This document shows, in pieces, positions 16,236-24,528 of a stretch of DNA of 64,000 nt. This DNA comes from MGBC131033 sp910585655. Its GTDB lineage: Bacteria > Bacillota > Clostridia > Lachnospirales > Lachnospiraceae. How positions within the stretch are numbered: position 1 is the stretch's first letter; every line of letters starts with the position of its first letter. The stretch covers positions 14,156 through 78,155 of the forward strand of contig CATBCG010000004.1 of assembly GCA_949502025.1 (NCBI GenBank), in the 5' to 3' direction. The position numbers and the translations under genes were made by a program. Below the pieces are notes generated by a model. The model did not search any database. It saw only the letters and a program-made list of their open reading frames with translations, and was not told the origin of the DNA.

Positions 16236-16340
16236 GAAAAAGGGAAAGCCATAGAAGCGGCTCTACCCTCCGAGTAACAAGCTATAACCTCATATGAGGC
16301 AAGCCGTCAACTAACGCGAATAGCTGGCGGCTATTTTTTT
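16236..16340 (+). ncRNA. probable type I antitoxin, antisense RNA of about 105 nt
   Basis: This interval is bounded by a good promoter and an intrinsic terminator on the plus strand and runs opposite the 3' end of the small membrane-peptide gene on the minus strand. It covers the last ten or so codons and the 3' untranslated region. The convergent 3'-overlap layout is like the txpA/RatA and par (fst) type I systems. It contains further hairpin potential, including the perfect palindrome CCTCATATGAGG. The RNA is inferred from signals only, with ends uncertain by a few bases. Confidence 0.6.
16302..16340 (+). terminator. terminator of the antisense RNA
   Basis: AGCCGTCA (16302-16309) pairs with TGGCGGCT (16325-16332), eight pairs with one G-U, followed by A and seven T. 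It lies inside the toxin gene on the opposite strand, so it can only serve a plus-strand transcript. Confidence 0.75.
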
Positions 16341-16424
16341 GTCCTTGAAGATGGTATAACATACTCCAACAAGGGCAACAATGAAGGTACAAAATTGGAA
16401 TAATTCCGCATATGTAACATACAT
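16311..16424 (-). CDS. small hydrophobic toxin peptide (type I toxin-antitoxin candidate)
   Basis: A 37-residue peptide, MYVTYAELFQFCTF followed by IVALVGVCYTIFKDKK and a short tail. It has one transmembrane helix (about residues 8-28) and a positively charged C-terminal end, the hallmark of membrane-acting Fst/TxpA/Hol-Tox-like toxins. GAGGG lies eight bases before the ATG. That Shine-Dalgarno is buried in a perfect 7-bp hairpin (16432-16449), a usual way of keeping such toxins untranslated. The gene has its own promoter (16546-16574) and a leader of about 115 nt, and its 3' end is covered by the antisense RNA. Toxicity is inferred from peptide type and gene layout. Confidence 0.65.
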   Translation of the reverse strand: MYVTYAELFQFCTFIVALVGVCYTIFKDKKIAASYSR

Positions 16425-16431
16425 TGCTATC

Positions 16432-16449
16432 GCCCTCATTTATGAGGGC
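16432..16449 (-). promoter_or_regulatory. hairpin sequestering the toxin ribosome binding site
   Basis: On the minus strand GCCCTCA, loop TAAA, TGAGGGC form a perfect 7-bp stem whose 3' arm contains the GAGGG Shine-Dalgarno of the toxin ORF. Just upstream, GGAGGG followed seven bases later by ATG opens a 14-codon ORF (start about 16479) that ends inside this hairpin, so a translating ribosome could open it. Confidence 0.6.
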
Positions 16450-16545
16450 GTGCCATCCCTTTCTTTCGTCTGGAGGGCATTGATACACCCTCCGATAAAA
16501 AAGAGGGGTAAAGCCGCCTTTGGCTCTATGGTTTCCCATATCGAC

Positions 16546-16574
16546 AATATAACATATTTCCCGACATTTGGCAA
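16546..16574 (-). promoter_or_regulatory. promoter of the toxin mRNA
   Basis: On the minus strand TTGCCA (16569-16574) and TATATT (16546-16551) have a 17-base spacer. Transcription would start near 16539, about 115 bases before the toxin ATG. Confidence 0.65.
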
Positions 16575-16585
16575 TATTCTTTTCG

Positions 16586-16660
16586 TGTTCCGTCAGGCAT
16601 CTGTTTGTTGTAGGAGGAATGTTTTTGCTGATAGGGATTTTGGCAACGATATCTTGTTGA
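16586..16660 (+). pseudogene. remnant of a second DUF3899 gene (3' end only)
   Basis: The last 25 codons in frame, including HLFVVGGMFLLIGILA and a TGA, match the end of the intact DUF3899 gene (HLFAAGGVFLLVGILA) at about 80 percent of bases over some 75 positions. Similarity stops abruptly at about 16585, with no start codon or upstream coding sequence. It is therefore a truncated copy and marks the right edge of the 15.0-16.6 kb island. Confidence 0.75.
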
Positions 16661-16663
16661 ACA

Positions 16664-18013
16664 TCATATTCCCAAGGCTATCCCCATCAGTTTATCCGCC
16701 TGATCCGCTAAAAACAGAGGAATATTCAGCAGCGGAGTTTCTCCTGGCTGACCCGTTTCCAGCTTCAGGTTATTCATGGAGAACCGTACACGAAGCTTGA
16801 TTTTATCTCCAAATTTCTCCTGAAATTTTCTAAGACTCCGGCTTGTTACATTCGTCTCTGCTTTTACTTCAATCGGAATCATTTCATTTTCCCGTTGAAC
16901 CAGAAAATCAACCTCATAAGGAGGATTATTCTGCGACCAATATCGAGGCGGTACTTCAAGCTGTGCCACCAATGCCTGTAGAACATAGTTTTCTGTCAAA
17001 GCTCCCTTAAATTCTGTAAACAAGCGGTTTCCTTCTCCAAAGGCGGTCGGAGCCAGTAGCGCCAGCCTGCGAAGCAAGCCTACATCTACCAGATAAATCT
17101 TAAATGCCGAAAGGTCATCATAAGCCGACACCGGCAGCCCTGGCGCCGTACTACGAAATACCTTATGCACCAGTCGGGCATCTACCAGCCATTGCAACGC
17201 GTCCTCATACTCTCTTGCCCGCGCGCCTTCTTTGACTACTTTATAAAGAAACTTTTTATTTTCCCTCGCCAGTTGAGACGGAATTGACCTCCACAATAAA
17301 GAAATTCGCGGAAATTCTCTTACATCCGGATGCTTTCCAAAATCCCTCTCGTACGCCCCTAAAATATTGGAAAGAGCCTGCTGCATTGCCTCTACATCCC
17401 GAAGCTGCGTCCACATAAAAACAGATTCCGGCATCCCACCAGTTACATAATACATCTTTAATTTCTCATAAAGCGGATTAAAAAACGCATCCGGAATCGG
17501 TTCGAGCGTTTCGATGGTCTCCAGATATACTGCCAGTCTTTCGTCTCCATTCGCCAGAAGAAATTCCGTAAAGGTCATCGGATCGATCTGCATAAAATCT
17601 ACTTTTCCTACCGGAAAAGAGGATGGCTTTGCCAGGGCAAGCCCAAGCAGAGAACCCGCACAGGCAATATGATACTGCGGCGCATTTTCGCAAAAATATT
17701 TCAATGAATTGATTACCCTTGGACAGTCCTGTACCTCGTCAAAAATTATCAACGTTTTCTCCGGTAAAATCTTTTGCCCGCTTGCCAACATCAAATTCTG
17801 CAAAATCCGATCTACATCCTTTGTCGTCTCAAAAAACTGCCGGTACTCCTCCTGCTCGTCAAAGTTAAAATAGGCGGTATTCTCGTAGTAACGTTTCCCA
17901 AACTCTTTTAAAATCCAGGTTTTCCCTACCTGACGAACCCCTTTTAGAATCAGTGGTTTCCGATAAGGGAAGTTTTTCCATTTTTTCAGTTTTTCCAATA
18001 GAAATCGCTCCAT
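16664..18013 (-). CDS. ATP-binding protein, AAA_14 plus DUF4143
   Basis: A 449-residue protein of a large bacterial/archaeal family with unknown physiological role. The N-terminal P-loop domain has Walker A GVRQVGKTW (about residues 25-33) and Walker B TLIIFDEVQDCPR (about 107-119). A conserved sensor-like CAGSLLGLA follows. The DUF4143 domain occupies about residues 200-400 (YVTGGMPESV, then GALTENYVLQAL). The final region YWSQNNPPYEVDFLVQREN...IPIEVKAE is the usual restriction-nuclease-like PD-(D/E)XK core (D, then E-x-K). Its start has GGGAGGTGG upstream. It is divergent from the LysR gene and not in an operon. Confidence 0.88.
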   Translation of the reverse strand: MERFLLEKLKKWKNFPYRKPLILKGVRQVGKTWILKEFGKRYYENTAYFNFDEQEEYRQFFETTKDVDRILQNLMLASGQKILPEKTLIIFDEVQDCPRVINSLKYFCENAPQYHIACAGSLLGLALAKPSSFPVGKVDFMQIDPMTFTEFLLANGDERLAVYLETIETLEPIPDAFFNPLYEKLKMYYVTGGMPESVFMWTQLRDVEAMQQALSNILGAYERDFGKHPDVREFPRISLLWRSIPSQLARENKKFLYKVVKEGARAREYEDALQWLVDARLVHKVFRSTAPGLPVSAYDDLSAFKIYLVDVGLLRRLALLAPTAFGEGNRLFTEFKGALTENYVLQALVAQLEVPPRYWSQNNPPYEVDFLVQRENEMIPIEVKAETNVTSRSLRKFQEKFGDKIKLRVRFSMNNLKLETGQPGETPLLNIPLFLADQADKLMGIALGI

Positions 18014-18118
18014 TTATTCCACCTCCCGCTTTTCTAGGCATCTCTGCTCTCCTCGAAAATCTCTTTTTTATTTTATCATATGCCAAAACAAAAGCAACCT
18101 ATTTTTTCCCTGCATAAT

Positions 18119-18147
18119 TTGACAAAAGATCAGGAATACGCTACTAT
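18119..18147 (+). promoter_or_regulatory. promoter of the LysR regulator gene
   Basis: TTGACA (18119-18124) and TACTAT (18142-18147), spacer 17, about 45 bases upstream of the ATG at 18199. Confidence 0.65.
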
Positions 18148-18198
18148 CCTAATGATAAAAGAAATTCGTTGATACAACTATGATAAAGGAGGCACCCC

Positions 18199-19077
18199 AT
18201 GCTCAAGCAAATCCACTATTTCCAGGCAGTTGTCCGCTGCGGCAGTTTTACGGAAGCTGCTGATGAATGTTATATTTCTCAATCTGCTATTTCCCAGCAA
18301 ATACAGGTATTGGAACAGCAACTAGGGGTCACTCTTCTGGAACGTAAAAACCGACGTTTTACCCTGACTGCTGCCGGAAAGCACTTTTATGAGAAAAGCC
18401 TGATCTTAACGGCAGATTTTGACAAGCTTTGTACGGAAACCCTTCGCATTGCCCGCAGGGAGGTTCCACAGCTCCATGTAGGCTGTCTTCAGGGCTATGG
18501 CGGACGCGAATTCCAACAGACCTTAGCCGAATTTACAGGACGCCATCCGGAAATTGCCCTTCATGTTATTAACGGCACCCACGAAGAGCTTTATAAAGAG
18601 CTGATTTCCGGACGGATTGATCTGGTGTTAAACGACCAACGCCGTGCCTTTTATGAAGAATATCAAAACTGGATCCTGGCTGTCCGTCCATGCTATGTCG
18701 AATTATCCGCCCGCAGTCCCTTTGCTGGGCAGGAAAGAATTGAACTTTCCGATCTAAAACAGCTTCCTTGTATTCTGGTGGCACCGAAAAAACAGCATAA
18801 AACAGAGGAAACTTTTTACCGGGAGGTTATCGGCATCCAGGGAGAATTTCTCTTTGCAGAAAACATTGAGGAAGCAAGACTGCTCGTAGTCAGCGGCAGA
18901 GGCTTTCTGCCGATTGAGGGAGAAGTACAGGCTTCTGTGGGAGACTCTTTATGCCATCTGCTGCTCCTGCGGAACGGCTCCCTGATTCACCGAAAGTATG
19001 GTGTTTTTTGGAAGCGGGAGCATACCAACGAGTCTATTGAGGAATTTGCCACTCTTCTGAAAGCACAATTTTCATAA
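18199..19077 (+). CDS. LysR-family transcriptional regulator
   Basis: A 292-residue regulator. The winged helix-turn-helix is at residues 1-60 (GSFTEAADECYISQSAISQQI), and the periplasmic-binding-protein-like effector domain runs from about 90 to 290. LysR proteins act as tetramers and need a small-molecule co-inducer, unknown here. AAAGGAGG lies nine bases before the ATG. The aldo/keto reductase starts about 110 bases downstream in the same direction with its own weak promoter, making it the most likely target, though LysR regulators more often control divergent genes. Confidence 0.9.
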   Translation: MLKQIHYFQAVVRCGSFTEAADECYISQSAISQQIQVLEQQLGVTLLERKNRRFTLTAAGKHFYEKSLILTADFDKLCTETLRIARREVPQLHVGCLQGYGGREFQQTLAEFTGRHPEIALHVINGTHEELYKELISGRIDLVLNDQRRAFYEEYQNWILAVRPCYVELSARSPFAGQERIELSDLKQLPCILVAPKKQHKTEETFYREVIGIQGEFLFAENIEEARLLVVSGRGFLPIEGEVQASVGDSLCHLLLLRNGSLIHRKYGVFWKREHTNESIEEFATLLKAQFS

Positions 19078-19119
19078 GTTCCTATAAGTTTTTCTAATGA
19101 ATTATCCAAGAAAATCGAA

Positions 19120-19149
19120 TTGTTTCCAGATCTTCTTTTCTGCTATACT
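19120..19149 (+). promoter_or_regulatory. possible promoter of the aldo/keto reductase gene
   Basis: TTGTTT (19120-19125) and TATACT (19144-19149) are separated by 18 bases, 40 bases before ATG 19190. The -35 match is weak, consistent with an activated promoter. Confidence 0.45.
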
Positions 19150-19189
19150 ATATTTAAAAAGATACCAGGAACAGGAAAGGAAGATTTTT

Positions 19190-20305
19190 ATGAATTCATT
19201 ATTCGGGTCTAAAAAATTCGGCTTTGGCTGTATGCGTCTGCCTCTCTTAGAAAACGGGGAAGTAGACACCGGGCTTTTTTGCCAAATGGTAGACACTTTT
19301 TTAGAAAACGGCTTTTGTTATTTTGATACGGCGCACGGTTATGTCCAGGGAAAAAGCGAGCCGGCTCTGCGTACCTGTCTGACCAGCCGCTATCCCAGAG
19401 AACGCTATCTTCTAACCGATAAGCTTTCTACTCACCATTTCAACAGCCAGCAGGAAATCCGTCCGCTCTTTGAAAGCCAGCTTGCTGCCTGCGGTGTAAA
19501 ATACTTTGACTTTTATTTGATGCACGCTCAGGATGCCAGCATTTTTGCAAAGTTCAAGCGCTGCCATGCCTATGAAACAGCCCTGGAATTCCTAAAGGAA
19601 GGGAAAATCCGCCACTTCGGTATTTCCTTTCATGATAAAGCTGCCGTACTGGAACAGATTTTAAAGGAATACCCACAGATTGAGGTCGTTCAGCTTCAAT
19701 TCAATTATGTAGACTATGAGGATCCTTCTGTGGAAAGCCGCAAATGCTATGAGGTTTGCCAAAAATATGGGAAACCGGTTATTGTAATGGAGCCGGTCAA
19801 GGGCGGCAGCCTTGTAACACTCCCACCGGCAGCACAGGCAGCCTTTGACAAGCTGAACGGCGGCAGCAACGCCAGCTATGCCATTCGCTTTGCCGCAGGC
19901 TTTTCCGGTATCCAGATGGTTCTTTCCGGCATGGGAAACCTGCAAATGCTAACGGACAATCTTGGCTACATGAAGGATTTTAAACCCCTTTCCGATATAG
20001 AACAAGCAGCGGTAGAACAGGTTCGTGAAATTTTCCGCTCTCAAAATCTGATTCCTTGTACCGCCTGCCGTTACTGTATGGAGGAATGCCCGCAGCATAT
20101 CCGTATTCCGGATTTATTTGCCTGCCTGAATTCTAAAAAACAGTTCCAAAACTGGAATACCGACTATTACTACAACAACATCCACACTAAGGACGGCGGT
20201 AAAGCCAGCGACTGTATCAAATGCGGCAAATGTGAGCAGATCTGTCCGCAGCATTTACACATTCGAGATTTGCTGGTGGAGGTAGCCAAAGAATTTGACA
20301 TCTAA
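19190..20305 (+). CDS. aldo/keto reductase with C-terminal [4Fe-4S] ferredoxin domain
   Basis: A 371-residue cytoplasmic oxidoreductase. The TIM-barrel AKR domain (about 1-270) shows catalytic residues in YFDTAHGY (Asp, Tyr), TDKLS (Lys) and YLMHAQ (His). The C-terminal 90 residues hold two CxxCxxCxxxCP motifs, CTACRYCMEECP and CIKCGKCEQICP, for two [4Fe-4S] clusters. Such fusions are common in anaerobic Firmicutes; substrates are generally unknown. ATG 19190 is chosen because GGAAAGGAAG lies upstream; the frame is open for 31 codons before it. Its stop codon overlaps that of the convergent dehydratase gene. Confidence 0.9.
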   Translation: MNSLFGSKKFGFGCMRLPLLENGEVDTGLFCQMVDTFLENGFCYFDTAHGYVQGKSEPALRTCLTSRYPRERYLLTDKLSTHHFNSQQEIRPLFESQLAACGVKYFDFYLMHAQDASIFAKFKRCHAYETALEFLKEGKIRHFGISFHDKAAVLEQILKEYPQIEVVQLQFNYVDYEDPSVESRKCYEVCQKYGKPVIVMEPVKGGSLVTLPPAAQAAFDKLNGGSNASYAIRFAAGFSGIQMVLSGMGNLQMLTDNLGYMKDFKPLSDIEQAAVEQVREIFRSQNLIPCTACRYCMEECPQHIRIPDLFACLNSKKQFQNWNTDYYYNNIHTKDGGKASDCIKCGKCEQICPQHLHIRDLLVEVAKEFDI

Positions 20306-22059
20306 ATATCCATCCAGGCACCCTTCATCGGAGAAACTGCCAGCTCTGAAAAAAGCTTTAATACCCCTCTCGGATACTTCGCTGGCTTCGGCTTCCAGTT
20401 TTTCCGCCGCTCCTCTAACACTGCTTCGATTTCCTCCGGCGTCTTCCGTTCACCTTTTATGCCGACAATTTCCAGACGCCGTTTCTCGATATCCAGCTCA
20501 ATCAGATCGCCCTCTTCTACCAGGGCAATCGGTCCGCCTGCCTGCGCCTCCGGGCTGCAGTGACCAATCACCGGACCGGTCGAGGCGCCCGAAAAACGTC
20601 CGTCCGTAATCAGGGCGATGCTGCGTCCCAACTCCTTATCTGAGGAAATCGCCTCGGAAGTATAAAACATTTCTGGCATTCCGGAGCCTTTCGGTCCTTC
20701 ATAACGAATAAAAACGGCATCCCCTGGCTTTACCTTATGGTGCAGCACAGCGTCGATACATGCTTCTTCGCTGTCAAACGGTCTGGCAGAAAGAAGGGCA
20801 GAAAACATTTCCTTTGGGCAGGCGGTATGTTTGATAACTGCTCCTTCTGGCGCCAGATTTCCTTTTAATATTGCAATCGAACCATCCGTGCCAAGCGCGT
20901 TCTCCCATGATCGGATGATGTCCTGGCGGGTAAGCGTTGTATGACAACGCTCATTCGCCTGTTTTAACCAGCTTTCGCAGCGTTCATAAAAACCATTCTG
21001 TTTCAATTCTTCCAGATTTTCTCCCAGCGTCTTTCCGGTCACGGTTTTCACATCCAGATGCAGCACATTTTTAAGTTCTTCCATGATTGCCGGAACGCCT
21101 CCTGCATAATAAAAAAATTCGGCAGGCCACCGTCCTGTCGGGCGTACGTCTAACAAGTAGCGCGCTCCCCGATGCAGACGGTCAAACGTCTCTCCGCTTA
21201 TCTCAATTCCATACTCATGCGCTATCGCCGGTAAATGGAGCAGGCAGTTGGTGGAACCCGATACTGCCGCATGGACAAGAATCGCATTTTCAAAGCTTTC
21301 CAATGTCACGATATCACTTGGAAGCATCTGCTTTTCATAGACCATCTGTACAGCACGCGCTCCGGCCCGGCGGGCATATTCCAGTAAATCCGGACTGTCC
21401 GCAGGAAGTAAGGCGCTCCCTGGCAGCGCCAGTCCCAACGCCTCCGCCATAATCTGCATCGTCGAAGCCGTACCGATAAACGAACAGGCTCCACAGCCTG
21501 GGCAAGCATTTTCCTTTGCCCAGTTCAGCCTTGCTTCGTCGATTTCGCCCCGCTCGTATTTTGCCGAATACATCCCTAACTGCTCTAACGTCAGCAAATC
21601 CGGTCCGGCAGCCATCGTCCCGCCTGTCACTATGATCGAAGGAATATTGACTCTTGCCAGCCCCATCAGATTGCCTGGCAGTCCCTTGTCGCAGCTTGCC
21701 AGATACACGCCTGCATCAAACGGTGTGGCATTGGCTTGAATTTCTATCATATTGGCAATCATTTCCCGACTGACCAGCGAATAATTGATACCGTCTGTTC
21801 CCTGACTCTCTCCATCGCAGATATCCGTACAAAAATACCGCGCGCCATGACCGCCTGCCTCGGCGATTCCCTCGCAAGCTGCCTGCACCAGTTTGTCCAG
21901 ATGCCCGGAACCCGGATGACTGTCCCCAAACGTACTTTCTACAAAAATCTGCGGCTTCCCCAAATCCTCCTTTGACCAACCTGTTCCTAACCGCAAAGGA
22001 TCTAACTCCGGAGAGAGACGACGCATTTTCTGACTGATCAGTTCTGACTTTTCTGACAT
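20302..22059 (-). CDS. IlvD/Edd-family dehydratase (dihydroxy-acid or sugar-acid dehydratase)
   Basis: A 585-residue Fe-S dehydratase. The cluster ligands are in CDKG (about residue 124), CTDICDG earlier, and CPGCGACSF (about 191). The C-terminal domain has TDGRFSGASTGPVIGH and ends near a lysine-rich tail. The family removes water from 2,3-dihydroxy acids, either in branched-chain amino acid synthesis (IlvD) or in sugar-acid breakdown (Edd, xylonate dehydratases). No other ilv genes are nearby and the motif spacing is not decisive, so the substrate is left open. It follows a DUF3783 gene by 18 bases and is probably co-transcribed. Confidence 0.82.
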   Translation of the reverse strand: MSEKSELISQKMRRLSPELDPLRLGTGWSKEDLGKPQIFVESTFGDSHPGSGHLDKLVQAACEGIAEAGGHGARYFCTDICDGESQGTDGINYSLVSREMIANMIEIQANATPFDAGVYLASCDKGLPGNLMGLARVNIPSIIVTGGTMAAGPDLLTLEQLGMYSAKYERGEIDEARLNWAKENACPGCGACSFIGTASTMQIMAEALGLALPGSALLPADSPDLLEYARRAGARAVQMVYEKQMLPSDIVTLESFENAILVHAAVSGSTNCLLHLPAIAHEYGIEISGETFDRLHRGARYLLDVRPTGRWPAEFFYYAGGVPAIMEELKNVLHLDVKTVTGKTLGENLEELKQNGFYERCESWLKQANERCHTTLTRQDIIRSWENALGTDGSIAILKGNLAPEGAVIKHTACPKEMFSALLSARPFDSEEACIDAVLHHKVKPGDAVFIRYEGPKGSGMPEMFYTSEAISSDKELGRSIALITDGRFSGASTGPVIGHCSPEAQAGGPIALVEEGDLIELDIEKRRLEIVGIKGERKTPEEIEAVLEERRKNWKPKPAKYPRGVLKLFSELAVSPMKGAWMDI

Positions 22060-22077
22060 ATGATTGTTCCCCTTTCG

Positions 22078-22494
22078 TCACTTTTCTTCCTCTGTTTTTT
22101 GCTTTCTTAAATTCTGCATCATCTCATGCTCTTTTTGCAGCTCGCCAAACAATTCCTCCGATGTCCAATAACGGTTTGTCGGTGTCAGCATGGCTTTTAA
22201 ATCAATACGCGGAACACCTGCCCGCTTCATTTGCTGCAAAAGCTCGTCCACTCTGCTGCCCGAAAATCCACACATAATCATCATCGGAGCAGAAATTTCC
22301 ACAGGGACACTCCCGTTATCCACACTATGCTCCACAGCATCCTTTTCTAACCCGGCTAAAACACCGATCGGCAATCCATACTCTTCCGGCTCTACACATT
22401 TCACCCGAATTCCCATTCGGAGCAGAACCGGCTGCAGCTTCCTGGCAGTTTCCGTCCCACGAAGCTGATATAACAATACCTTTTCCTTCTTCAT
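22078..22494 (-). CDS. DUF3783 domain protein
   Basis: A 138-residue soluble protein. It begins with a strand-helix unit (KVLLYQLRGTETARKLQPVL) and contains the DUF3783 signature around MMIMCGFSGSRVDELLQQMKR, ending in a charged helix (ELQKEHEMMQNLRKQ). The family is common in Clostridia; its function is unknown. It lies between the glycosyltransferase (23 bases upstream) and the dehydratase (18 bases downstream) in one orientation, so the three genes may form an operon from 23720 to 20302. Confidence 0.75.
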   Translation of the reverse strand: MKKEKVLLYQLRGTETARKLQPVLLRMGIRVKCVEPEEYGLPIGVLAGLEKDAVEHSVDNGSVPVEISAPMMIMCGFSGSRVDELLQQMKRAGVPRIDLKAMLTPTNRYWTSEELFGELQKEHEMMQNLRKQKTEEEK

Positions 22495-22517
22495 TCCGTC
22501 ACCTCTTCTTCTCTTTT

Positions 22518-23720
22518 TTAAATTTCACAAATTTGATCCAGAAAGTGATTCCAGTTGGCGTGTTCCTCTGCCCAGACAAATGCCCGGTCGGCAACCTGCT
22601 GTAATAAATACGGATCTTTTTGCCAGTTCCTCACACGTTCCGGAAGTGCTTCCAGTTCTGGAAGAGTATAAAAAAACAACTCCTGTCCATCCCGTACATG
22701 CCGGAGTAAATATTCGCTGGTATCACTGATACAAACGGCGCCATTTCTCATCGCGTTATAAATCCGGTCATGCGCCCCTTGCTTAAACCAAGGCATCACA
22801 TTCAAAGAAAGCTGTGCCTCCGCTGTTTTTTCCAGACATTCCCTGGAATTCAGCAAACCGCCCTGAATCAAATTTTCCGGCTTTTTACAGACCAACTTTT
22901 CCCAGCCATGCCCATATACTTCCACTGGAATTCCATTGTCTATCAGACATTTTACAACCTCTCCTCGGAAATAAAAGCGAACATACAAATCTAAAAAAAT
23001 CAGATTGCTCATTCCTTCACACAGTTCTTTTTTGGAAAGTGTTCCCATTTCCCGAAGCAGGTATTCCTCAAAGACGTCCTCCATACTCCGTTCCGTATGA
23101 ATAAACAGTTCTTTGATCATTTCCCTGTAAAATGCCTCATACTCCGATCCCAGTCTGGTAATATACTGGTCAAAATGCTCCGGAGGCGAATAATTTCCGG
23201 TAAAAATCAGCTTCCGCGGTCTGTCTGCAATCGGGAGGCAGACGTTCGTATCCGTCCGCCCGGCTCCGGACGACGCTGCCTCCGTCAGCCTTGTTCCCGC
23301 CAGCGGCGTCGTAGTCCCCAGGGTCACTTCCGGGTAAAAGCGTCTCATATATCGCTCATGATATCCGTCAATACAAATCTGAACATAACGCTCCGGCAAA
23401 GTCTGAAGCTCCCTAAAGTAATAAAAGGGATGATCGACTAAAATATTGCGGCATTCCACCTGATAGCGGTTCCATAACAATATCCCTGCTTCATCATAAC
23501 ATACGGCTTCCTGATCCAATCCCTGGAAATTAAAAGTCAACAGCATAGTTTCGGCTCCCGGTTCCGCCAGAAAACGTACCAAATCCGGAATCTCGGTTCG
23601 CTCGTCTGTCAGAGTAAACAAAAAAACCGGAATCCCTCTCTCCTGTAAAGCCTTCGCCATCTGCCTTGAAAAAAATTCCAGAGTCTCGATTCCACCCTGC
23701 AGCAAGACCACCTGCTTCAT
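22518..23720 (-). CDS. glycosyltransferase, CgeB/YkvP-like
   Basis: A 400-residue protein with a GT-B-like layout. The N-terminal Rossmann-like half starts MKQVVLLQGGIETLEFF. The C-terminal half contains VEVYGHGWEKL, then LNVMPWFKQGAHDRIYNAMRNG (split here as LNVMPWFKQGAHDR and IYNAMRNGAVC), and SDTSEYL, matching the glycosyl transferase family 1_2 domain of spore-associated CgeB/YkvP proteins. No membrane segment is seen, so it should work in the cytoplasm. Acceptor unknown. ATG 23720 is chosen because AAAGGAGGG precedes it; the frame extends 12 codons further without a better site. Confidence 0.72.
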   Translation of the reverse strand: MKQVVLLQGGIETLEFFSRQMAKALQERGIPVFLFTLTDERTEIPDLVRFLAEPGAETMLLTFNFQGLDQEAVCYDEAGILLWNRYQVECRNILVDHPFYYFRELQTLPERYVQICIDGYHERYMRRFYPEVTLGTTTPLAGTRLTEAASSGAGRTDTNVCLPIADRPRKLIFTGNYSPPEHFDQYITRLGSEYEAFYREMIKELFIHTERSMEDVFEEYLLREMGTLSKKELCEGMSNLIFLDLYVRFYFRGEVVKCLIDNGIPVEVYGHGWEKLVCKKPENLIQGGLLNSRECLEKTAEAQLSLNVMPWFKQGAHDRIYNAMRNGAVCISDTSEYLLRHVRDGQELFFYTLPELEALPERVRNWQKDPYLLQQVADRAFVWAEEHANWNHFLDQICEI

Positions 23721-23844
23721 TCCTATATTCCCTCCTTTTTTACGGATCTCCCTCAAACGGCATTAACGTCGGTATCCATATGCTAAGATTAAGAATAACA
23801 TACTTTCATAGAAAAGAACAGACAAAAGAAACCTGGATTTTTAC

Positions 23845-23873
23845 TGGATTTTTTATACAAGCTCTGGTATAAT
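23845..23873 (+). promoter_or_regulatory. extended -10 promoter upstream of the HD-domain gene
   Basis: TGGTATAAT combines TGn (23865-23867) with consensus TATAAT (23868-23873); a weak TGGATT -35 (23845-23850) lies 17 bases upstream. The ATG at 23907 follows 34 bases later. Confidence 0.6.
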
Positions 23874-23906
23874 GCAAAAAGAAAATTGAAACGGGAGGCT
23901 TATACC

Positions 23907-24488
23907 ATGAAAGAAACGATTACACGGGAGGATGCGCTGGCGCTGCTGCACCAATACAATATAGAACCCTTCCATATTCAACATGCCCTAACCTTAGAAG
24001 GCGTTATGAAGTGGTTCGCCGTCGATCTTGGCTACGGAGAAGATCAAATCTATTGGGGGCTTGTAGGACTGCTCCATGATATTGATTTTGAACAATTTCC
24101 GGAGGAACATTGTATCAAGGCTCCGGATCTGCTGCAGGAAGCGGGCGTTAGCGAAGAGATGATTCGCTCTATCTGCAGCCACGCTTATGGCTTGACGGTC
24201 GATATTATACCAGAACACCAGATGGAAAAGGTACTGTACGCCGTAGACGAGCTGACCGGTCTGATTGGAGCTACCGCTCTGATGCGTCCTTCCAAGAGCG
24301 TACAGGATATGGAGGCGAAATCCGTAAAGAAAAAATTTAAAACAACCAGCTTTGCCGCAGGCTGTTCCCGCGAGGTTATCACCAAAGGGGCGGAAATGCT
24401 TGGCTGGGAGCTAGACGATCTTATCCAGAAAACGATCTATGCCATGCGATCCTGTGAAAAGGATGTAGCAGCCGCCATGCTGATATAA
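23907..24488 (+). CDS. HD-domain hydrolase
   Basis: A 193-residue metal-dependent phosphohydrolase-like protein. It shows an upstream His (HIQHALTLEG), the HD doublet in LLHDIDFEQFP, a later His (ICSHAYG) and an Asp (YAVDELTGL), the H...HD...D pattern of the HD superfamily. Substrate unknown; nucleotide or phosphate ester hydrolysis is typical. GGGAGG lies eight bases before ATG 23907. It is only 40 bases upstream of cysK and probably co-transcribed, perhaps housekeeping for the cysteine/homocysteine pathway, but this is only proximity. Confidence 0.8.
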   Translation: MKETITREDALALLHQYNIEPFHIQHALTLEGVMKWFAVDLGYGEDQIYWGLVGLLHDIDFEQFPEEHCIKAPDLLQEAGVSEEMIRSICSHAYGLTVDIIPEHQMEKVLYAVDELTGLIGATALMRPSKSVQDMEAKSVKKKFKTTSFAAGCSREVITKGAEMLGWELDDLIQKTIYAMRSCEKDVAAAMLI

Positions 24489-24528
24489 TAAACTATATAA
24501 AAAAGAAGTTGCTACAGGAGGGAACAGG

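Noticed and set aside
18119..18199. Shared bidirectional operator for LysR and the AAA_14 gene
   Set aside because: No clear T-N11-A dyad was found in the short intergenic region, and the AAA_14 family is not known to be LysR-controlled.
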